A stretch of DNA of 64,000 nt, taken from Tenrec ecaudatus (taxonomy: Eukaryota > Chordata > Mammalia > Afrosoricida > Tenrecidae). Position 1 is the first letter of the stretch, and the number at the start of each line of letters is the position of its first letter. Both the position numbers and the translations under genes were made by a program. Positions 56,751 through 64,000 of the stretch are shown piece by piece. The DNA lies in contig NC_134543.1 of assembly GCF_050624435.1 (NCBI RefSeq), positions 126,447,475 to 126,511,474 on the forward strand. Reading direction: 5' to 3'. The notes beneath the pieces were generated by a model. That model saw only the letters and a list, made by a program, of their open reading frames with translations. It ran no database searches and was not told the origin of the DNA.

Positions 56751-57339
56751 AATTTCTCAATTTTTATATTATTTTGGTTGATCATCTCCATTAGTTTGCT
56801 TTCTGTATATTCTGTATTTTGTTTAATCATATTTAACATTGTTGTCAGAGATTGCTCTGTTTTCCATTATCCTAGTCTCCTTAGAAATTCGTTCATTTTG
56901 TTTTTATTTTAATTATGCCCTTTTTTCTGTGACATCATTTATGCTGTTATTTATATTTAATAACATGTTAATGGTTTTCCTTTTATGTATATATTTTATT
57001 GGTTGTGCTTCAATTTACAAGGTAGATTGATAAAAATAAACTTATCCTTCCATTTGCATTATTCCCTTTTTTTGTAATATAAAGTCATCATAATATTATA
57101 TTTCTGTTAAACCAAAGTCTGAGGTCACCAACAAAAGCATAGCTTACACACAGCACTGTATGAAACAGTTGTTTGCTCAAATAGAGAAGAAACAGATCTG
57201 GCTCATCATCAATAGTGGGCACCAGGCCCACAGCCAGCGGTTTCACTCTGTGGCCAGTGCAGGGATGGAGGTTTGCAAGCATTCCTTGTTTGTGCTGCAG
57301 TTGAAGAACAGTGTCCCTTCCCCCGTAGCAAGATAAAGA

Positions 57340-57412
57340 AATCAGGTTGTGCTATGAGGTGGAATCTACTGGAAGGCAGTGAGTTGGATTTGTTGTTGTT
57401 GTTGTTGTTTTG
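57340..57412 (+). mobile_element. AfroSINE tail with (GTT)n
   Basis: GCTATGAGGTGGAATCTACTGGAAGGCAGTGAGTTGG is the diagnostic AfroSINE 3' motif, here followed by a GTT run. Confidence 0.65.
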
Positions 57413-58169
57413 TATATCCCATGCAATGTGCATAGCAATCAGTTTGGGGAATATTGGCATGTGTTCAGCAGAAAGTAGAAGCAGTGTGCTATAGGACACC
57501 AGCTACTAAAGAGAGTTTTTGGATCCAGAGCATGGGAAAGTCATCCAGCCAGCAAGGTCATCATATCCCAGTAGCCAGACTGATGTTATTTGCTCCTATG
57601 CACACCTGGTTCTGTCATGGACTCCAGGGAGTCCAGCAGACTGCACTTGGATTGCCAGCGTCCTCAATTTCCAATTCCTATTGGGGTTTATCTCAGGTGT
57701 ATTTAGTCTTTCGGGGTAACACTCTTGAATTCTTGTTATATGCTTTTCTGTTTTACAGTGGATGAAACTTGGGATTGAGGAATGTATAGAGAGAGCAAGC
57801 AGGTTAAGGGTTGGGAGGTACAGTGGGACGCAGCGTAAGTAAGAAGGAGCTAGCATCAAGGAGTTCAAGAAGGAAGAGGATATTTTGAGACTGATTGTGG
57901 CAGCAATTCTTCAACAGTTTGACGTGATTGAACTAGGAATAATGTGATATCTGCATATAGCTCCAAATACAGTGCTTTTAGAAAAATATTAAATAAAGAC
58001 TATTTATTCCATTGCAAGCAATTTTTGTAAATTCAAGTCATGGCTTATATCAAAATCTCTTTTCCTGTTCATTAAATAGTTTTTTGAAATGTTGTACTGT
58101 GATGAATTTCTATCAGTTTCCGATTATGTGTGAAAAAATGATCTGTCATTTATGTTTAACTTATTTTTT
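57413..58169. other. Intergenic stretch, no gene recognised
   Basis: No feature is identified with confidence. Confidence 0.4.
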
Positions 58170-58299
58170 TCTTTCTTTTTAAAAAAACGTTTTATTAGGG
58201 GCTCATACAACTCTTATCACAATCCATACATACATCAATTGTGTAAAGCACATCTATACATTCATTGCCCTCATCATTTTCAAAACATTTGCTCTCCAC
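58170..58299 (-). mobile_element. HAL1-like LINE, very short 3' end
   Basis: About 130 bases of the antisense family 3' end (GTTTTATTAGGGGCTCATAC to ACATTTGCTCTCCAC), nearly identical to the 50.9 kb copy. Flanking CTTATTTTT on both sides suggests a short target duplication. Confidence 0.82.
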
Positions 58300-58732
58300 C
58301 TTATTTTTCAAATTATATATAGATATGCAACAAAATATTTTCAAAATTCTTCTCAGATATAATTCAGTAACATTAGATCATTGTATTAAACAATTGCCAA
58401 TACCTTAAAAACTTCCTATTACACACATAACAAACTCAGAAAAGAAGAATTCTGACTTGATCATTTCCTCCTTAATATGTAATAAAAAGTTATAAATTTC
58501 TTGCTTCAACGAATTTAAATAGAAGTCTGATTTAATACTTTTCCTTTTTCTATAGGAAGAATGCAGCCTAAACTCTGCTCAATACCTTCATTGTCTTTCA
58601 GGCAGAATTTTTTTAGTGAGGATTTTTGTGGACTATATCTCAGTATCAGTATCTATCTATATTTATATCTTTAGATCATCCTTCCACAAATCCAGAATGT
58701 TTGCAACCTGCAGCACTCTCTACAAAGTTCTT

Positions 58733-58771
58733 CACAGTGAGGGAGAGTCAGTGCGAGCCCACGCATAAACT
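58733..58771 (+). other. Isolated V-type recombination signal (RSS-23)
   Basis: A consensus heptamer CACAGTG (58733-58739), a 23-base spacer with GTCAGTGCGAGCCCAC and a nonamer-like GCATAAACT (58763-58771) reproduce the 3' flank of an IGHV segment. The spacer resembles that of the V pseudogene at 60.1 kb. No V exon is recognised upstream, so the V body is lost or beyond recognition. Confidence 0.6.
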
Positions 58772-59590
58772 AACCCGAGGGAGAAAGGTGACCTTCAGGA
58801 GTGATAACCAACCACCTCGACAAAGTAAAGAAGGCAGTGAGGACAGGAGCATGGATAGGGACTGCAGTGTCTGGTCAGCGAGCACTGCTGACCGCTGTGG
58901 TGCCTCTATTGCCCTGGCAGGAAGTCTTCCGAGAGAGCGCCAAGTAACCCCCCTGACAATAAGCATGAATGCTTCGGCCCGGAGAAAATGGTGCTGTGTG
59001 ACCCACAGAAGGCGGAAGAGAGTGTAAGCCCAGCAAACCCCTCTCCTGTGCGTGACAGGACGCGTCAGCAGGGGCTCGCAGAAACTATTGAGCCCAACAC
59101 CAACCCTGAGTACTGATTCGTGGGAGGAAAAATGAGTGGCTTATTATTTCTGTGGCTTCTTTTAACACCAGAAGTAACCTGTTTGTTAGGAGTTTTTTTT
59201 AAATTCCAACTCTAATTCTAGAAGATAATGTTGAAGTATCTTTTACTGCTTTCCAAATATTCTGAAAGGAGCTATAGGGATGACATACACTTGTTTCCCT
59301 GTGTTCAGAGGTAGGAAAAAAATCAGGTAGGACTGGTCTTGATTCCATTACATGGTGAACACAGTGACTGTTTGCTTTCACAAGATCATCTGGGCACTTC
59401 TAATGTTAATGGACATAAAGTTACATGACACATAAAATATGAACAGATGTTCATAGGATGGTAGAGTGAAGCCCTCAGAGAGAGGATTGTGTTCTCCCAA
59501 GGACACCACCAGCGTTGCTTTTCTAATGTGAGTCCCAGAGTCAGGGACCCATTCAGCCCTTTCACCTTCATATAGCAATGTGCCTCCCAC
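58772..59590. other. Spacer between the two IGHV remnants
   Basis: No exon is recognised with confidence. Confidence 0.4.
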
Positions 59591-59598
59591 GTGCAAAT
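59591..59598 (+). promoter_or_regulatory. Immunoglobulin V octamer-like element
   Basis: GTGCAAAT differs by one base from ATGCAAAT, the octamer of Ig V promoters, and lies about 108 bases before the leader ATG, the usual place. Confidence 0.55.
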
Positions 59599-59705
59599 GT
59601 CTAATAAGACACCAGAGGAAACTACAGCACATGTGTACTTAAATTCACATTCTTTCTCACCCTGGAGAGTATTTTATGGGTGTGCTGAATCTTATCCACA
59701 TGAAC

Positions 59706-60121
59706 ATGAATTGAGTGGGGGTTTTCCTTTCTGGTGGAATCTCGGGAGGTGAGTGCTTCAGGGATTCCTACATGAAGTCTGAGGATGCAGCATCTGAGCA
59801 CATGACTCACTGTGTTTCTATCTCCAGGTGTCCTGGTCCAGGTGCACCTGCAGGAGTCAGGCCCAGGACTGGTGAAGCACTCACAGACGCTGTCTCTCAC
59901 CTGTGCCGTCTCTGGATTCTCTTTAACCAGCTATGATTTGCACAGGCTCCAGGAAGGGAACTGGGGTGGGTTGGGATAATGACGAGTGATGGGAGAACAT
60001 ACTATAAACCAGCTCTCCAGTCACGAGTCAGTATCACCAGGGACACCTCCAAGAGGCAAGTTTATTTCAAACTTAACTCTGTGACTCCTGAGGACACAGC
60101 TGTGCGTTGCTGTGCTAGAGA
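59706..60121 (+). pseudogene. IGHV pseudogene (clan II, IGHV4-like)
   Basis: This is an immunoglobulin heavy-chain V segment. The leader exon (59706-59748, donor GTGAGTG) starts ATG AAT but codon 3 is TGA. An 79-base intron ends TCTCCAG. The V exon (59828-60121) gives [20 protein letters not shown] and [15 protein letters not shown]: framework 1 with its Cys, then CDR1. The conserved Trp after CDR1 is missing and the frame shifts in framework 2, reaching a stop. Framework 3 is recognisable in another frame ([18 protein letters not shown] then [10 protein letters not shown]), where the YYC motif reads RCC. A recombination signal follows at once. The segment is non-functional. No V-region context is expected beside OAZ2, so it is an orphon or marks a rearrangement. 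Confidence 0.9.
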
Positions 60122-60158
60122 CACAGCGATGGGAAGTCAGTGTGAGCCGACACCAACC
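60122..60158 (+). other. Recombination signal of the IGHV pseudogene
   Basis: Heptamer CACAGCG (60122-60128; consensus CACAGTG), then a spacer of 21 bases instead of 23 and nonamer ACACCAACC (60150-60158). The two missing spacer bases and the altered heptamer would make it a poor substrate. Confidence 0.8.
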
Positions 60159-60439
60159 TCCCTGCAACAGCCCATGGTTCCAGGACATGCGTGAGAGAGA
60201 GGAGTCAGGAAGGCTTTCCGCTCAGAAGCGGCGGTTTCCCCACGTTTTCAGCACATGTATACACTTGAGGGAATCTTCGTGCATCTGAAAGTGCCTTCTT
60301 TTCAGTGGAGTGGGCTTTGTCTATCTTTCACCATCTATACAAGAGTTCACAGGTACATGCCTTGATGCAATATGTTTGCAACTGTCTGTACAAACTAGTA
60401 TTATTTGTTGTCAAAGCCAGAAACCTTTAAAAACACCAA

Positions 60440-60545
60440 ACTCACCGCCTTAGAGTCTATGCCAACTCACAGTGATGCCATTGTGGGTTTCTAAGACTAT
60501 AACTGTTTACAGAAGTAAAATGCCCCGTCTTTCTTCCGCAGAACA
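60440..60545 (-). mobile_element. AfroSINE fragment
   Basis: CACCGCCTTAGAGTCTATGCCAACTCACAGTGA, GTGGGTTTCTAAGACTATAACTGTTTAC and AGAAGTAAAATGCCCCGTCTTTCTTCC are the reversed AfroSINE tail and body. Confidence 0.7.
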
Positions 60546-60617
60546 TCTGGTTGTTTTTTAACTGTATACAGGTAGATCTCAGCCCAAAGCATCTACTTTA
60601 CACAAGAGGGCTCCTTA

Positions 60618-60835
60618 TTTTATTTTATTTTTAAACAATTTATTGGGGCTCATACAATTCTTATCACAGTTCATACATATACATACATCAATTGTATAAA
60701 GCACATCTGTACAGTCTTTGCCCTAATCATTTTTTCTCATCTTTTCTTTTTTTACATTTTATTAGGGACTCATACAACTCTTATCACAATCCATACATAT
60801 ACATACATCAATTGTATAAAGCACATCCATACATT
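60618..60835 (-). mobile_element. HAL1-like LINE 3' end, dimeric, perfect 14-bp duplication
   Basis: Two tandem family 3' ends (from about 60.64 and 60.76 kb) are flanked by AAGAGGGCTCCTTA at 60604-60617 and 60836-60849. It has the same dimer structure as at 634-952, so the dimer was made before or during mobilisation and is not a local tandem duplication. Confidence 0.92.
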
Positions 60836-61009
60836 AAGAGGGCTCCTTAAAGAACTATTAATGCAGGAAAAATTTCTCTTGTGAGTCCCAAATTTTCTCT
60901 AAGCAATCAGATGTATTCATTCCAGTGCATGCTCACACATGTACATTTATGTAATAATTTTAACTTCCAGTGACCTGGATAATATTGTATATGTTGACAT
61001 TCTTAGGTA

Positions 61010-61390
61010 TGCTTGAGTTGGCTTCAACTCACAGAGATCCTATGTAGAACAGGATGAAATGCTGCCCAGACACGCACTATCCTGACAATCATTCCTCTGT
61101 TTGGACTGAGCGTTGCAGCCTTGGTGACAACCCCTCTCCTTGAAAGTCTCTCTTGTTGATTGACATTGTACTTTACCAAGCACAAGACCATGCTCCAGGG
61201 ACTAGTTCCTCATGATGACAGGACCAGATAAGTGCGATGAAGTCTTACTCAAATGCGTCCAAGAAATATTCAAGATGTGCTTATTCCAAAACAGACCTGC
61301 TTGTCCTTCAGGATGCCCATTCTATATCCAACATTATTCCCTAACACCATAACCCAAGTTCATCAATTCTTCGATATTTCTTACAGGGTT
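61010..61390 (-). mobile_element. BovB/RTE-like fragment, diverged
   Basis: The antisense pattern with ACTCACAGAGATCCTATGTAG, an internal GAAGTCTTACTC and CCAAGTTCATCAATTCTTCG resembles RTE/BovB coding sequence in reverse. Divergence is high. Confidence 0.4.
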
Positions 61391-61504
61391 TGGGCCATTA
61401 TTGGAGTCACTCTTAGTTGTCACAACTGTGGCAGCTGTGTCCGGCACTCAGCTAATGTCAAGGGATGCTTCTACACACACACACATATACATGCACACAC
61501 ATAT

Positions 61505-61725
61505 ATCTTTTTTTTTTTTTTGCATGATGCCTTATACCTGGTACCTTGGCACCTCGTGATCGCACTGGCCGGTGTGCTTCTTCCATGTGGGCTTTTTTGC
61601 TTCTGAGCTAGATGACCACTTGTTCACCTTCAAGCCTTTAAGACCCCAGACACTATCTCTTTTGATAGCCGGGCACCATCAGCTTTCTTCACCACATTTG
61701 CTTATGCACCCATTTGTCTTCAGCG
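61505..61725 (-). mobile_element. HAL1-like LINE internal fragment
   Basis: A T-run, then one internal repeat unit in antisense (CACCTCGTGATCGCACTGGC to CATTTGTCTTCAGCGATC). It begins inside the element and not at its 3' end. Confidence 0.8.
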
Positions 61726-61736
61726 ATCCTGGCCCT

Positions 61737-61920
61737 TAGCCCTGTATGCAATCCTAGCTTACAGCCAGGACAGCATGCCAGACTTAAGACAAAGCCATCT
61801 TGGAAGAAAAGGCTCCATTCATCTGTTGAGCTTTTCAATCAGGCACTAGATAAGATCTGGAAGGGGATCTTCTCCTCCATGCCGTCTCTTAGTGATAGAA
61901 TCAGAAAAATTAAACAATAA
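61737..61920 (+). pseudogene. Unidentified coding-like fragment, second copy
   Basis: An open frame ends TKPSWKKRLHSSVELFNQA, then KIWKGIFSSMPSLSDRIRK and a stop at about 61918. It shares spaced residues with the minus-strand fragment at 45.3-46.6 kb. The upstream side is cut by a LINE fragment. I do not recognise the family. Confidence 0.4.
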
Positions 61921-62654
61921 CAAAGTAGTTAAAATTTTAACCTGCAAAGTTTTATTCTTGTTTACCAATTATCAGAACACAACTGCAGCCAATTGGATTG
62001 TATTTTCCTTTGAATCATATTTCCTACCATCATTTCCACATGTCAGAATATTGGGAGGTTTAGTGTCCCTTGAGGATAATTGACCTAATCTAAGTTCATG
62101 CAGTGTTTGTGACTATTGTATGTGGGTTCACAGGGAATCAGAACTGACGACAGGACCCCTAGCAATGACACAGCATCATCAAAACAAGACCTGCTATGTT
62201 TGAGGCTAGCATTGCAGCCACTGTATCAATGCATCTCCTTGAGGACTTGACAGAAGGAAAGGTCTTCTCCATGGTCATTTCAGTCAGCACAGGACATCTT
62301 CAGATTATCAGACTGCAGTCTGAGGACACTGCCGCCTATGACTATGTAAGAAACAGTGAAAACCCACATCCCGAAAATGCCAGCATCCCGGGACAGAGGG
62401 AACAACTTTGACAATTTGTTTGCTGTCCTTCTTTGACTCAAGTCATACAATTAGGCCATAAACACAGTCACTGAATCAACTTGAACTCACAGGGGCATTT
62501 TAGGGTCTGGATTGTAAATTTTTGGGAAGCAGATTCTTTAATCCTTCTCCCTAGAAGCTGGATTTCAGGCGGTCAATGCCCTACTCACCGTGCAGCCAGG
62601 GTTTCTATATGCTCACAGCAATTAAAGCAATCAAAACCAACCAAGTACTGTTTT
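61921..62654. other. Intergenic stretch, no gene recognised
   Basis: Possible degenerate LINE sequence lies near 62.1-62.35 kb; nothing firm. Confidence 0.35.
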
Positions 62655-62825
62655 AGATTCCATTGGGGTGACTCTGATTCACTGTGTCACATTGTGCAAA
62701 GAGTGGAACTGCATTTCTATTTTAAAGGCTGAGACCTTTGAGAACTAATTCACTATGCCTGACTTCCAAGGCCTTCTGGGTGAGTTTGAATCACCAGCCA
62801 GCCATTTGGTTCGCAGTGCAGTGCT
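62655..62825 (-). mobile_element. AfroSINE, reversed
   Basis: CCATTGGGGTGACTCTGATTCACTGTG, AGAGTGGAACTGCATTTC and TGAGTTTGAATCACCAGCCAGCC...CAGTGCAGTGCTG read as an AfroSINE from tail to tRNA head in antisense. Confidence 0.68.
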
Positions 62826-63379
62826 GTAAGAATGTCTCTTGACTCTTGTGCCCCATTTTATAATTTTGAAAATGCTGTCCAGGCCTCTTCAGTCACTAAA
62901 GTATGTAACCTCTTTCTCTTCCACACCCAGTTTTGCCACTTTGCAGTGTATTATTACCCAAATGTCAACATCCTCCAGCTCTCAGTATGTGCCCTTTTTC
63001 CCATACCCCATTCCACCCTGCCTCACAAAGTTAAAAAGATTAATGCTTAGCTTCTGTAAACTGCTTGCTGAAAGGAATGTGGCACTCCCAACCCTTCCCT
63101 GCTTACCCACCGAAAGAAATGTAATATTCTCAACCCCTCCTGATTGCCAAACTGGCTTCAGTTTTTGTCCTTATAAACCCGCATGAATATCATTTTGGGC
63201 CTTGAGTCATTCTGGAGAGGCTTGAATCTTCCCCAAAGCCACCGGCTAGAATTAAGACTCCCAATTTGGACATAAAAGAAATTACACCATTTGTGCACAT
63301 CAGAAGACAGCATGAGAAAAGTGAAATGAGAGCCCATGGACTGGGAAATTATTTTTACCAATGACACATCAGACAAAGG
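62826..63379. other. Intergenic stretch, possible LTR-like part
   Basis: The section about 63.0-63.25 kb has a TTATAAACCCGCATG box and a GAGTCATTCTGGAGAGG stretch reminiscent of an LTR, but I find no borders and make no firm call. Confidence 0.3.
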
Positions 63380-63790
63380 GCTAAATACAAAATTATACAG
63401 AACTCTACATCTAAATAAGAAATAACAAGACCCAATCAAAAAACTGTGAAGACAACAAAAAGTACTTCACCAAAAATGAAATACGCATGATTAACAAACA
63501 TGAAAAAATCCTCACGGTCACTAGCCTTCAGGAAGACACAAATTCAAACCACAATGAGATAGCACTTACCCCCTACAATGCCATCCCAAACCAGAGAATC
63601 AAAACAACAAATGCTGGAGAGGACATGAGGGATTGGCATTCATATATACTGCTGGTGGAGTTCTAAACACATACAGCCACTGTGGAAATCAATGTGGCAC
63701 TACTTAAAAAAACGAGAAATTGAAATCCCATATGATCCAGCAATATCACGATTAGGTATCATGGCATTCATAGAGAAATATATTTTAAAA
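63380..63790 (+). mobile_element. L1 ORF2 3' fragment
   Basis: AAACATGAAAAAATCCTCACGG, ACAATGAGATAGCACTTACCCC, AACAAATGCTGGAGAGGAC, ATACTGCTGGTGGAG and CCATATGATCCAGCAATATCACG are the C-terminal part of L1 ORF2. The copy is truncated and disrupted. Confidence 0.85.
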
Positions 63791-64000
63791 AACAACAAAG
63801 TTAAACAGAGATAAAGCTCAACCGAAAAGAAGAGGAATATTAAAAACTACAATAGATTTAAAATGGGTCAAAAAGGATAAAGAGTTATATTTTAACTTAA
63901 CTGTATCTGCAATAATCTACCTTCCAAAGAATGCTGCATGAGAGCAAGGCCATTCACATTCCTGTTCTATGGTCAAAGTACTTCTCCGGTTAATATAGTT

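Noticed and set aside
59131-59190. A leader-like ATG (MSGLLFLWLLLTP) as exon 1 of the IGHV pseudogene
   Set aside because: It is about 700 bases from the V exon, while the ATG at 59706 has the right intron length, donor and phase.
1-64000. CRISPR arrays, bacterial operons, prophage or toxin systems
   Set aside because: Intron-containing mammalian genes, SINEs and LINEs show vertebrate nuclear DNA; no regularly spaced direct repeats were seen.

Overview
The window reads as a placental mammal nuclear genome, most likely an afrotherian and probably a tenrec. Three things point there: several tRNA-derived SINEs of the AfroSINE type, a BovB/RTE LINE tail ending in an AAC repeat, and three copies of the SPIN hAT transposon, which among placentals is known from only a few lineages including tenrec. 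The species call is inference; membership of Afrotheria is well supported.

Layout. Positions 1-9000 hold the 3' end of ZNF609 (+ strand): four C-terminal coding exons (276 codons plus stop), a probable intron starting five bases after the stop codon, and a 3' UTR of almost 4 kb with two poly(A) signals. Converging on it is OAZ2 (ornithine decarboxylase antizyme 2, - strand, about 9.83-21.4 kb). All five coding exons of OAZ2 can be placed exactly; they give 189 codons only if the ribosome makes a programmed +1 shift at TCC-TGA. A CpG-rich promoter lies at about 21.0-21.8 kb. ZNF609 -> <- OAZ2 is the arrangement of human 15q22.

From 22 kb to the right end there is no ordinary multi-exon gene, and RBPMS2, next in human, is not reached. 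This part is layered mobile DNA: a decayed ERV-L fossil (about 23.1-32.4 kb) invaded by SPIN elements and solitary LTRs; many copies of one LINE family, including a complete-looking 4.6 kb copy (39.67-44.23 kb) with an ORF1-like region but no visible ORF2, resembling HAL1 (half-L1) elements; BovB/RTE, L1, L2, MIR, MER5 and AfroSINE fragments; and microsatellites.

Two host-derived items stand out. At 53.35-54.72 kb is an intronless, open 296-codon copy of CAMLG (GET2/CAML, ER receptor subunit for tail-anchored proteins) with a perfect 14-bp target duplication at a TT/AAAA site, i.e. an L1-type retrocopy whose frame is intact. At 59.59-60.16 kb is an immunoglobulin heavy-chain V pseudogene with octamer, leader, V exon and recombination signal, lying outside any expected IGH context, with a second isolated V-type recombination signal 1 kb upstream. 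Two related short protein-like fragments of unknown identity (about 45.3-46.63 kb and 61.74-61.92 kb) are also described.
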